Of a stretch of DNA of 64,000 bases, positions 56,125-64,000 are shown in pieces. The stretch lies in assembly GCF_001586785.1 (NCBI RefSeq), contig NZ_LUFH02000009.1:20340-84339 (forward strand), read 5' to 3'. This DNA is from Sphaerospermopsis aphanizomenoides BCCUSP55. Its GTDB lineage: Bacteria > Cyanobacteriota > Cyanobacteriia > Cyanobacteriales > Nostocaceae. Position 1 is the stretch's first letter. The number at the start of each line of letters is the position of its first letter. Made by a program: the position numbers and the translations under genes. The notes under the pieces were generated by a model that searched no databases, had not been told where the DNA came from, and worked only from the letters and a program-made list of their open reading frames with translations.

Positions 56125-57579
56125 ATGTTTTCCAAACAGATACTTTTTAATAGTTTTTTACAATCTAACTTTTCTCCACAAGATCGATCTGCACAAAGTT
56201 GGATAGTTATTGTCGGCTTCCTATTACTCATAGCAACTTGTTACTTTGGCGGTGCAGCCAGCTTATTAAGGCTAATTTTTCCGGCTACTTCTTTATTAGT
56301 AGCCATCTTTTTATATTTGCGGCATCCCATTCTTTACATCGGCTTCACTTGGTGGATCTGCTTTCTCACACCTTTACTCACTCGTTTAGTTGACTATCGG
56401 GTAGGTTGGGATGCCACCCGGCAAATGATGATAGCCCCTTATTTAGTGGTATTTGTCACCATTGCCACTTTTATCAAACACTTGCCTCAAGCTACTCGTC
56501 AAGGTGGTTTACCCTTCATTTTAGCTTTCACTGGCGTATTTTATGGATTTTTAGTAGGGATTATTTTTAATCAACCAGTTCCAGTAATACGTGGTTTTTT
56601 AGACTGGGTAAGTCCCATTATTTTCGCTTTTCATTTATTTATCAATTGGCGAGATTATCCCAGCTATCGCCAACACTTTCAGCGTGTATTTATCTGGTGT
56701 GTTTTAATTACTGGTGCTTACGGTATATATCAATTTGTAGCTGCTCCTGAATGGGATAAATTGTGGTTGATAGAATCAAAAATGTTCACCAGTGCTGGTA
56801 ATCCTGTGGCATTTGGAATGAGAGTTTGGAGTACACTCCACTCACCAGGTCCGTTTGGTGCTGTAATGCAAACAGGTTTACTATTATTATTTACTAGTAC
56901 AGGCCCGTTAATTTTTCCTGCCTCAGCCGTTGGTTATTTATCGTTTTTACTCTCTCAAGTACGTACTAGTTGGGGTGGATGGTTATTAGGAATCATCCTG
57001 ATTTTTGGTTCAGTGAAAACTAAAATTCAACTGCGCTTAATTGCCATTATTTTAATTATGGCTGTATGCGTTGTGCCATTGGTGACGATTGAACCTATTT
57101 CCAAAGTTGTAACTACTCGTTTGGAAAGTTTTTCCAATCTGGAGGAAGATGGCAGCTTTAAGGATAGATCAGCAACTTATGATCGCAATCTGAATTTAGC
57201 CCTTTCTACTGCTCTTGGTAACGGTTTAGGAAATATTTGGAAGGTCAATGAAAAAACTGGACAAATTGAAGTTATTGTCATTGACAGTGGGATTTTAGAT
57301 ATGTTTTTTACCTTGGGTTGGTTTGGTGCAATACCCTATATTAGTGGGTTGGTTTTAATTCTTTTTAGTGTTATTCGCTATACTGAAGGTCGGTTTGATA
57401 GCTTTGTTAGTGCTGCTCGCGCCATTAGTATCAGTTTTTGCGCTCAATTAATTATATATAGCGGGATGTTGAGTGTATCAGGTATGATTATGTGGGGATT
57501 TTTAGCTATGGCTATGGCAGCACATAAATACTATCAACATCAAGCTATGAAGATGTATAGCAACAGTCAAGGTGGTTAG
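56125..57579 (+). CDS. O-antigen ligase / Wzy-like polymerase membrane protein
   Basis: 484 aa with about ten or more TM helices and the wide periplasmic loop between the later helices (about residues 330-400, LESFSNLEEDGSFKDRSATYDRNL) typical of the Wzy_C/O-antigen ligase superfamily (conserved R...R..Y...L). It would polymerise the repeat units or transfer the chain at the outer face of the membrane. It follows the GT2 gene by 198 bases that hold AATCCAAAATC-type repeats. The last residues (MYSNSQGG, stop) are written by the end of a TATAGCA-family element. Confidence 0.88.
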   Translation: MFSKQILFNSFLQSNFSPQDRSAQSWIVIVGFLLLIATCYFGGAASLLRLIFPATSLLVAIFLYLRHPILYIGFTWWICFLTPLLTRLVDYRVGWDATRQMMIAPYLVVFVTIATFIKHLPQATRQGGLPFILAFTGVFYGFLVGIIFNQPVPVIRGFLDWVSPIIFAFHLFINWRDYPSYRQHFQRVFIWCVLITGAYGIYQFVAAPEWDKLWLIESKMFTSAGNPVAFGMRVWSTLHSPGPFGAVMQTGLLLLFTSTGPLIFPASAVGYLSFLLSQVRTSWGGWLLGIILIFGSVKTKIQLRLIAIILIMAVCVVPLVTIEPISKVVTTRLESFSNLEEDGSFKDRSATYDRNLNLALSTALGNGLGNIWKVNEKTGQIEVIVIDSGILDMFFTLGWFGAIPYISGLVLILFSVIRYTEGRFDSFVSAARAISISFCAQLIIYSGMLSVSGMIMWGFLAMAMAAHKYYQHQAMKMYSNSQGG

Positions 57580-57661
57580 GACATCAACAGATGATAAAAC
57601 CTAGACCGTAAAAGCCTTTTAACTGGAGTCACCTGTCAAAAGTCACCTGTTACCTGCTATA
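57556..57661. repeat. MITE-like TATAGCA-family element, copy F (most complete)
   Basis: 106 bases: TATAGCAACAGTCAAGGTGG, TTAGGACATCAACAGATGAT, AAAACCTAGACCGTAAAAGC, then CACCTGTcAAAAGTCACCTG and ACCTGCTATA. The ends TATAGCA/TGCTATA are inverted. Its left end overlaps the 3' end of the polymerase gene and supplies its TAG. Confidence 0.85.
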
Positions 57662-57682
57662 GCTTCTATCCCAGTTCTAAAT

Positions 57683-57821
57683 CCAATACTTGTCGGTTAA
57701 GCTAAAAACATTAAATTAGGTAGGTTGGGTTGACGCTAGGAAACCCAACATTTACGGACTTTTGTTGAGTTGCGCTTTCTTTGGACCCAACCTACAAAAA
57801 CTCTTAACCGAACAGTATTGG
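57683..57821. repeat. MITE-like element with CCAATACT ends
   Basis: 139 bases with 19-base terminal inverted repeats matching at 17 positions: left CCAATACTTGTCGGTTAAG; right, as reverse complement, CCAATACTGTTCGGTTAAG. Inside is a second inverted pair GTAGGTTGGGTT...ACCCAACCTAC with the AACCCAACA motif widespread in filamentous cyanobacteria. No coding capacity. Confidence 0.85.
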
Positions 57822-57846
57822 TTCTAAATCTGTTCTGAAAAACAAC

Positions 57847-57877
57847 ATTCCCGGCTTCTGTGAGAAATCGGGAATCT
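57847..57877. repeat. Dispersed stem-loop
   Basis: ATTCCCGGCTTCTGTGAGAA followed by ATCGGGAAT; same family as 46996-47028. Confidence 0.75.
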
Positions 57878-57922
57878 GGTATTTTCTAATTTATAGCTAA
57901 GTTTTGTCTACATGAGGTAATT

Positions 57923-58804
57923 ATGACTTCAATCAGCAGGGTAGCAGTTATGGGAGGAATTCACGGGAATGAAGTAACGGGAGTTTATCTGATTAAAAAA
58001 TTTCAAAAATATCCACATTTAATTAGTAGACCTAGTTTTGAAACTCTACCATTACTGGGTAATCCCCAAGCTATTGTTGCTCGAAGAAGATATATTGATA
58101 CAGATTTAAATCGGTGTTTTACGGGAAGTGATTTATCAGCTAAGACACCTGATAATTATGAACAGGTGAGGGCTAGAGAAATTCAACAAATCCTGCAACC
58201 ACAAAACCAAAATTTTGTCGATGCGATTATTGATTTACATACCACCACTGCCAATATGGGATTATGCATTATTCTCGGTAATATGCACCCATTATTATTG
58301 CGGTTGGCTGCTAATTTGAGTGCGATTAATCCCTTAGTTAAAGTTTATAGTCATCTGCAACCCAGAAATAGTGGTTTTCTCCGTTCTTTAAGTGAATTAG
58401 GTTTTGCAATTGAAGTTGGTGCTGTATCTCCAGGCATTTTAAATGCAGAATTATTTCAGCAAACTGAACAACTTGTTTATAGTATCCTGGACTATTTTGA
58501 ACAGTATAACCGAGGTAAAGATTATGTGATTAACAACACCCTAACTCTTTATCAATCAATTGGTGCGGTAGATTATCCCAGAGATGAGGATGGGGAGATT
58601 GAAGCTATGATTCATCCTCAACTGCAATTTCAAGATTATGAACCGCTACATCCTGGTGATCCAATTTTTCTGACTTTTGAAAACAAAGAAATTCTTTATC
58701 AGGGAGAGTCTATTGTTTATCCCATTTTTATCAATGAGGCTGCTTATTATGAGAAGGGAATTGCTATGTATTTAAGCCAAAAGCAAGTGATTGATATATA
58801 TTAG
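57923..58804 (+). CDS. Aspartoacylase / AstE-AspA family zinc hydrolase
   Basis: 293 aa. Zn ligands His and Glu in [11 protein letters not shown], third His in [11 protein letters not shown], substrate Arg in DTDLNRCF (DLNR) and the catalytic Glu in [11 protein letters not shown]. Length and motifs match the cyanobacterial aspartoacylase group, which hydrolyses N-acyl-amino acids such as N-acetylaspartate. GAGG lies six bases before the ATG. It has no evident link to polysaccharide synthesis and is set off from the cluster by three repeat elements, so it may be an independent gene. Confidence 0.9.
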   Translation: MTSISRVAVMGGIHGNEVTGVYLIKKFQKYPHLISRPSFETLPLLGNPQAIVARRRYIDTDLNRCFTGSDLSAKTPDNYEQVRAREIQQILQPQNQNFVDAIIDLHTTTANMGLCIILGNMHPLLLRLAANLSAINPLVKVYSHLQPRNSGFLRSLSELGFAIEVGAVSPGILNAELFQQTEQLVYSILDYFEQYNRGKDYVINNTLTLYQSIGAVDYPRDEDGEIEAMIHPQLQFQDYEPLHPGDPIFLTFENKEILYQGESIVYPIFINEAAYYEKGIAMYLSQKQVIDIY

Positions 58805-58807
58805 GGA

Positions 58808-58947
58808 ATAACAATTGACAATTACCTCTCCTTCCAGGGTAGAGGATTGAAACCAAGGAAAAGTTTTGCTTTCTATTTATTTTTTACAGGAGAGATTTTA
58901 AAGAAAATTAACCAATTATCAATTATCAATTATCAATTATCAATTGA
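58808..58947. repeat. MITE-like element with ACAATTG ends, copy 2, plus AATTATC heptamers
   Basis: TAACAATTGACAATTACCTC, GTAGAGGATTGAAACC, CAGGAGAGATTTTAAA and then five AATTATC heptamers ending CAATTGATG. Homologous to 12314-12440. It lies between convergent genes. Confidence 0.78.
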
Positions 58948-58953
58948 TGATGG

Positions 58954-60078
58954 CTATTTACCTGCTACTAATTCTCTAGTTTTCATGACGTTGATAACAT
59001 CATATTCTCTCATTAATTCACGATAGACAGTTAATGTTTCCTCATTTACTCGTGCGGCGCTAAATCTTTCTAGGTTTTGTTTGGCGCGGAATTTCCATCT
59101 TTGTAAGAGTTTGGCATCGCTGAGTAGTTGCGCCAACGCATGGGCTAACTTTTGACTATCTTTAGGTGGTACTAAAATACCAGCTTGTCGATGATCCAAA
59201 GTTTCAGGAATACCATCTACATCACTGGCGACAATTGCACAACCAGCTTCTCTTGCTTCTGTCAAAACCAAACCAAAAGATTCGCAATGTGAAGCCAGAA
59301 CAAAGATATCTGTAGATAGCATATAACGTTGGGGTTCTGGTTGGAATCCTTCAAAATGAATCCGTTGGTGTAATCCTTTGTCTCTAAATTGTTTACTATT
59401 AATAATAGTCTCAAACATAGCCCGATCTGGACCATCTCCAACTAGATAAAGATGGGCTTGGGGGAAATCTTTACTAATGAGACTAAATGCCTCAATTAAC
59501 TCACCAATACCTTTGCGGGTATACATTCCAGCTACAGTGGTAATGGCTGGATGATGGAGTGGTATGGGTTGGTAATCTTGAATTTTTCTATGTCGAGGAC
59601 TGTTTAAAGTGCCGTTGGCAACTACCCGCAATTTTTTAGCTGGGATACCACGACGGATCATCGAATCAGCTACTGCATGACTAACTGCAATGACTCGATC
59701 TGCTAATCCCATTAATACTGCACTGCGTTGAAATTCATTGTGGACAGTAGAAACTAAACTATATTCACTACTATTTCTGAGAATTCCTGCTAAAACAACC
59801 CCTGTCATCATGTGGGCATGGACAATATCTGGTTGAAATTCTTTGATAATTTCTCGATAACGCCAAGCAGCTTTGATCATGTTTACTGGCTTGCGGGATT
59901 GATCCAGTTGAAAGTGGCAAATTCCATGATTTGCTAATAATGTTTCGTATTCTCCACCTGCTGATGCGACTGCAACATCAAAACCTTTTTTTGTTTGTAA
60001 ACAAGCTAAGTCTACTGCTACATTGACAATTCCGTTACCGATTTTTTGGACATGATTTGTAATATGTAGGATTCGCAT
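58954..60078 (-). CDS. Family 4 glycosyltransferase
   Basis: 374 aa, GT-B fold: MRILHITNHVQKIGNGIVNV, DIVHAHMMTGVVLAGILR, ADRVIAVSHAVADSMIRRG, GMYTRKGIGELIEAF, LVGDGPDRAMFE and LASHCESFGLVLTEAREAGCAIVASDVDGIPE with the donor-binding Glu pair. It is encoded on the minus strand, opposite to the main cluster, after a PIG-L deacetylase gene (111 bases upstream) in the same direction. The pair may transfer and deacetylate an N-acetyl-hexosamine. The C-terminus ends RELVAGK close to an AATTATC repeat but is not clearly altered by it. Confidence 0.9.
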   Translation of the reverse strand: MRILHITNHVQKIGNGIVNVAVDLACLQTKKGFDVAVASAGGEYETLLANHGICHFQLDQSRKPVNMIKAAWRYREIIKEFQPDIVHAHMMTGVVLAGILRNSSEYSLVSTVHNEFQRSAVLMGLADRVIAVSHAVADSMIRRGIPAKKLRVVANGTLNSPRHRKIQDYQPIPLHHPAITTVAGMYTRKGIGELIEAFSLISKDFPQAHLYLVGDGPDRAMFETIINSKQFRDKGLHQRIHFEGFQPEPQRYMLSTDIFVLASHCESFGLVLTEAREAGCAIVASDVDGIPETLDHRQAGILVPPKDSQKLAHALAQLLSDAKLLQRWKFRAKQNLERFSAARVNEETLTVYRELMREYDVINVMKTRELVAGK

Positions 60079-60188
60079 TTAACTTTTCTCCACGGCAATT
60101 TTTCTAGCAGATATCATGATGCTTCCCACGATAGATTTAGCCTTGCAGCCAGTTACCACTTATCAGTTATCAATCTTCAAGCGACTGA

Positions 60189-60971
60189 TTAATGTTTACT
60201 GTGAAAGAAGATTTCTTCGGAATTTAAGAATCGCTTGATAAAACCACGCGGTAGGGTTTGTATTTGGGAAGGATAGGCGGCGATCGCTCTTTTTTTCTTG
60301 TCTTGCACTGATGTAATTGATAACCGATAAGCTGACCTAATATCCTTTAATTTCAACAAGATAAATAACGGCGCTCTCCAGAATACCCAAATCGGATACT
60401 CTAGGAGTTCTAATTTAATTCCTAATTGTGCGATCGCCTCTTTAACTAAAGAATATGTCGCTTCATGATCTTTATGACAATCTTTGCGATGAGGAACATA
60501 AACTTCTCCTGGTTGATATTGCTTTAACAATTGAGAGATCTGATCAATTGTTTGTTGTCTTTCCTCTGCTTTTAAATCTGGTAAAGTTCCATCTGGCTGA
60601 TCAAAAAAGTAAATTTCTGAAGGCTGCACTCCTAAAATACTTAATGCCTTTAAGGACTCTTGTTTACGAATTTGAATAATTTGATTTTGAATATGTGGGT
60701 CTGAACCGTGTGAACCTCGTCCATCCGTCAAAAATGTGACAACTACAGATATTCCTTGTTCTCTTTTCCGGGCGATCATACCACCACAACCCAAGGTTTC
60801 ATCATCTTGATGGGGAGAAAAAACCATTGCTGATTTTTGGCTAAATTTTAATGGCTGACTTCCCCAAAGTAAAATCCATTTTGATAGTAAACTGGAATGA
60901 ATATATTGGATCTGATTGAGCAAATTATTGGGAATGAGTTTTTCTAATTTCGTCAGACTATTTTTATCCAT
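60189..60971 (-). CDS. PIG-L family N-acetylglucosamine deacetylase
   Basis: 260 aa. Zn-binding motif MVFSPHQDDETLGCGG (HxDD) near residue 52, then FLTDGRGSHG, RKQESLKALSILGV and PHRKDCHKDHEATY with the second metal His pair. The LmbE/PIG-L fold removes the acetyl group from N-acetyl-sugars. The N-terminal about 45 residues are an extra helical stretch. It is cytoplasmic, without a signal. It is followed by the GT4 gene on the same strand and preceded by the NHL-propeller gene, so a small minus-strand operon of three is plausible. Confidence 0.9.
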   Translation of the reverse strand: MDKNSLTKLEKLIPNNLLNQIQYIHSSLLSKWILLWGSQPLKFSQKSAMVFSPHQDDETLGCGGMIARKREQGISVVVTFLTDGRGSHGSDPHIQNQIIQIRKQESLKALSILGVQPSEIYFFDQPDGTLPDLKAEERQQTIDQISQLLKQYQPGEVYVPHRKDCHKDHEATYSLVKEAIAQLGIKLELLEYPIWVFWRAPLFILLKLKDIRSAYRLSITSVQDKKKRAIAAYPSQIQTLPRGFIKRFLNSEEIFFHSKH

Positions 60972-61383
60972 GTTTTCTGCTTTCCGAGTATGGTGTATTA
61001 ATACTTATCAAGGGCTGAATTTTTAGATAAAAGGCAACTTTATATGCATAAGCATTTGTTATTAATCATAATTAATTAAAACCTCAGATATTTATTTTTT
61101 GTGTGAAATTGGTTGATAAATATGAAGATAAAATCAGTCATAAGCTCGGTTAAATACTGATAATAAAATTTATTTATGCGGGTGGTAAAGCTACCACTTT
61201 GGACTTGATAGCGAAGCTTGGCGTAAGCCATACTCCTAGCCCATGACTTACGTCACGCTGCGCGAACATAGATAACTTTTTCAGCCAACCCTACTTAATT
61301 TGTGAAAAATTTTAAGGGGTAAAGCGTAATGTTAAACCCCTAAAAAATGTCAATTTTCGAGTCAATTATTAGACTCTTTTTCC
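60972..61383. other. Intergenic region between PIG-L and NHL-repeat genes
   Basis: 412 bases with a Nostoc repeat (GATAGCGAAGCTTGGCGTAA, GCCATACTCC, about 61209-61238; then CACGCTGCGCGAAC) and AT-rich sequence. No gene seen; the promoter of the minus-strand PIG-L gene is expected near 61000. Confidence 0.5.
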
Positions 61384-63606
61384 TCAAATTGGTAAGCGAT
61401 AAATAATCACCTTTCCGTTGCCATTTTCTTCTACAAATACCAAGTATTCACCATTAGCACGACGAAAAGCCCGGATACCGTGGGGGATATCAATCCAGCC
61501 ACTTTCTCCACCAACTTCTGGCCCTGGCCCAAATTTGTGTACAAGTTTGCCTGTGGCAGCTTTATAGACATACACCTCTGCGGTTTTCACTGTCACTGCA
61601 AACACATAATCGCCAGCTACACTCATGGATGCGGTAGAAATTTCTCGCTTTCCTGTAGTGTCGTAAGGAACTACAGTGCGCCATTTGGGAGTGCGATTTC
61701 CTTGACTCCACTGATCAAAACGAGCAATTTCTGATCCTACAACTCCTGTATCATCACCAGAAGACGGATGTTCTGCTGTAAAACCTGACAAATACATAGT
61801 ATCTGTTTCCGGAAAATACTCAATTCGCCGCAAATCTTTAAAGATGCTAGGAGTCTTTTCCTTTTGCATGGAATTATAGGTATAGATGGGGTTTCCTTTA
61901 CTATCTAATCCTTGTAAAGGATAATGACGAATACCATCTTCAGTTCGCAAAGTTTTCCAAACATCTCCTTTGCTATCTACCCACCAACCACCTATGTAGA
62001 GATAATCTTCGCTGCTGTCATATTCATTTTGATCAAAGGCACCATTACCATTTTTATCTCGCCAAATCCATTCTCCTTTGGCTGGTTGATAAGGAGGCCA
62101 ACTACCAGAGATGGATTTACCTTGATCATTTGTTCCCACAAATAGCCCTGCCGGAACAGCAATTTTACCATCGGTATCTGGTTGGAAACGATAAATTTGC
62201 AGTAAGCGGCCAAACATATCTGTGAGGAATATAAAAGGCTTTCCTTGAATACGACGAACAAAAGTACCATCCGGTGCTGTATGTAAACGAGGATCTTGAG
62301 GATATTTAAAAGGATTAAGTGTGTAGGCTTTATAAGTCCATTGTTTACCAGATGGTTTACTATAATCCATCAAGTATTGTTCATGCTTGGTGAATACATT
62401 TACACCATCACTTTTAGGGTCTGTATCTGCATTATCTACAAATATTAAGCCTAGTAGTTGCCATTGTAGTTTTCCAGATGCGGAAAATTTCCTTAAATCT
62501 GTGCCTGATTTGTTAAAACCATTGTTGTTGATATAGATATTCCCGTCCTTATCTGTACCAATTCCGGTAATTCCATAAAGTTTTAAACTTTGAACTTCGC
62601 CGGGAACACCACTATAAATTCCATTTTTAGTGCCGAATGTCCCTACTTGTACAGGCTGGTTTTTGATGTTATAAATCAGGACTTGTTGGCGAATGCCGTT
62701 TTCTGCTACTAATAGTCTGTCTTGTTTGTAAATTGCGATCGCTGTTGGGTCAACAACATCTACAATTTGTTGAGGTAATTTTTTCCCTGTCTGGGAATAA
62801 TGGACAATTTTACCCCCTGTACTACCTTTTTTATTTTGAACAATCCACAAATCTCCTTGTGGGTCAATCGCTATTCCTCCGGGATTGGTAACAGCAAAGC
62901 TACCCATTTGCTGCATTGTTTCCGTATTGTAAATCCGCACAATGTTGGCAGCAGCATTACTTACAAATAATTTATTCCCTACAGTTGCTAACCCAGTGAC
63001 TTCATTTTTTTCACTGGTAATTAACATACTTTTATCCCAACCATTACCTTCAGGAAAAGGTACAGGTTTTCCCGCTAAATTATAGCGTCTGACACAGTAC
63101 CAAGTTTTACCTTCGGGGGGATAACCGTCTTTGCTATCCTTCATTCCCCCCTGAGTCATAGCAACATAAATATATTTGCTATTGGCTGTTACTGCTTTAC
63201 CACCAAGACGATACCAGCCGTGAAGGTCTTCTAAAAAACCAATAACTTTACCATCTTTATATATTCCCGCTTCTCCTCCAGCTTCATCCCAATAACTATT
63301 AGTGTAAATTTCACCATTTGTTGTTACATAGATGGATTCCACATTATTTTGAACGCGCAATTTTCCCTTGCCGATAGTATTACCAAGCCAAGAGGTTTTA
63401 TAAGTAAATGCAGGTGCTGTAGTGGTTTTCGTCGTGGCTGAATCCATTGTCATACCCACGAATGTGACTATTAAGCCACAGGTTAAACCCAGTAAAATAT
63501 TGAAAGCTATTTTTGTCCGTCCAGATCTACTCTGAAGTAAATTTTGGATAATTTGATTTAGCTTGTGACTGATATTTTTAATTTGGGAAATGAATTTATT
63601 TTTCAT
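61384..63606 (-). CDS. Membrane-anchored NHL-repeat beta-propeller protein
   Basis: About 740 aa. An N-terminal cytoplasmic stretch and a TM helix (FNILLGLTCGLIVTFVGMTM, about 37-56) anchor a large outer domain. The domain has NHL/SMP30-like blades with repeated strands: TNPGGIAIDPQGDLWIVQNKKG, DPTAIAIYKQDRLLVAENG, GITGIGTDKDGNIYINNNG, ending IPHGIRAFRRANGEYLVFVEENGNGKVIIY. There is also a DKNGNGAFDQNEYDSSED stretch resembling a Ca-binding loop. Start: ATG 63606 (MKNKFISQ) is preferred to ATG 63633. The function is unknown; the context suggests an extracytoplasmic partner in polysaccharide assembly or attachment. Confidence 0.8.
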   Translation of the reverse strand: MKNKFISQIKNISHKLNQIIQNLLQSRSGRTKIAFNILLGLTCGLIVTFVGMTMDSATTKTTTAPAFTYKTSWLGNTIGKGKLRVQNNVESIYVTTNGEIYTNSYWDEAGGEAGIYKDGKVIGFLEDLHGWYRLGGKAVTANSKYIYVAMTQGGMKDSKDGYPPEGKTWYCVRRYNLAGKPVPFPEGNGWDKSMLITSEKNEVTGLATVGNKLFVSNAAANIVRIYNTETMQQMGSFAVTNPGGIAIDPQGDLWIVQNKKGSTGGKIVHYSQTGKKLPQQIVDVVDPTAIAIYKQDRLLVAENGIRQQVLIYNIKNQPVQVGTFGTKNGIYSGVPGEVQSLKLYGITGIGTDKDGNIYINNNGFNKSGTDLRKFSASGKLQWQLLGLIFVDNADTDPKSDGVNVFTKHEQYLMDYSKPSGKQWTYKAYTLNPFKYPQDPRLHTAPDGTFVRRIQGKPFIFLTDMFGRLLQIYRFQPDTDGKIAVPAGLFVGTNDQGKSISGSWPPYQPAKGEWIWRDKNGNGAFDQNEYDSSEDYLYIGGWWVDSKGDVWKTLRTEDGIRHYPLQGLDSKGNPIYTYNSMQKEKTPSIFKDLRRIEYFPETDTMYLSGFTAEHPSSGDDTGVVGSEIARFDQWSQGNRTPKWRTVVPYDTTGKREISTASMSVAGDYVFAVTVKTAEVYVYKAATGKLVHKFGPGPEVGGESGWIDIPHGIRAFRRANGEYLVFVEENGNGKVIIYRLPI

Positions 63607-64000
63607 ATAATTGCTCTGCTGGCATATTGGCAATTATCATTTTGGGAAAATTACTGATAGCCGAATGTAGGGCTTTAGCATGACTACACCCCTATTGAAT
63701 GCTGCTGTCAGTCCCGTAGTGAATGATTAAGTGCGATGTGGCTGAGAATTGGTATATGCATCGGTGTTAGACATAAATAACTTAACAAATAAATGTTGTT
63801 AATTATATTTTTTCATCAAAACTTTATCAATAACAAATATTCTTTTCATACAGAAGTTATCCGAAAACCGAAAAATTTTATATAAGTTTTAAAATAAACT
63901 TTTACCTCCCATGACAATCAGTAATATTTAATACATAAATTATCAAATATTTAGCTCTTGGGATAGATCTAATTAAGTAGAAAATATTGAATCATAACAG
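63607..64000. other. Right edge, intergenic
   Basis: AT-rich sequence upstream of the minus-strand NHL-repeat gene; its promoter should be here. No gene or clear repeat recognised. Confidence 0.5.

Overview
The window comes from a filamentous, heterocyst-forming cyanobacterium (Nostocales; Anabaena/Nostoc/Dolichospermum-like). Four things support this: HIP1 octamers (GCGATCGC) scattered through genes, for example near 902 and 18172; short heptamer tandem repeats in many intergenic gaps; cyanobacterial marker genes (cphB-cphA, a tocopherol cyclase, the Yfr1 small RNA between a guaB-type gene and trxA); and a long cluster that matches the heterocyst envelope polysaccharide (HEP) island, including hepC and hepA.

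Layout, left part. 1-4730 holds two paralogous membrane-anchored Ser/Thr kinases (the first cut by the window edge), a TatA-type protein, a decayed dynamin-like gene and a Uma2-type nuclease gene. 5109-8847 is the cyanophycin module (cphB then cphA, minus strand). 9531-20959 is housekeeping: trmD, amt, purE, nagA, tocopherol cyclase, tRNA-Arg(CCT), a DUF218 protein, a GuaB3-type enzyme, yfr1, trxA and a LOG-family protein. 21308-22591 is a MalK/UgpC-type ABC ATPase.

Middle part. 22816-28128 looks like a conflict or regulated-cell-death island: a small Trypco1-like protein, a caspase-nSTAND-TM-WD40 protein, and a papain-type peptidase whose 3' end overlaps the STAND gene by 16 bases. A PatA-type response regulator follows (28448-29815). 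Then comes a TerY-P-like triad (30457-34554): a vWA protein, a PP2C phosphatase, and an atypical kinase carrying a putative Zn-binding motif and TPRs. Two signalling or defence-like modules lie side by side and are the most unusual accessory content here.

Right part. 35089-57579 on the plus strand, probably with 58954-63606 on the minus strand, is an exopolysaccharide locus. It contains nucleotide-sugar enzymes (RfbF, an SDR epimerase, RfbC, a SAF-type oxidoreductase), an LhgO-like FAD enzyme, a PhyH-like dioxygenase, many GT2/GT4 glycosyltransferases, a Wzc-like co-polymerase, HepC, HepA, an O-antigen ligase/Wzy-like protein, a PIG-L deacetylase and an NHL-propeller membrane protein. Two truncated genes in it (a GT8 remnant, a possible hepC-like fragment) show remodelling.

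The intergenic DNA is crowded with repeats: heptamer arrays, a MITE-like family ending TATAGCA/TGCTATA, at least three other elements with inverted ends, and a stem-loop family. At several genes a repeat supplies the stop codon or last residues. No transposase gene, CRISPR array or prophage was seen.
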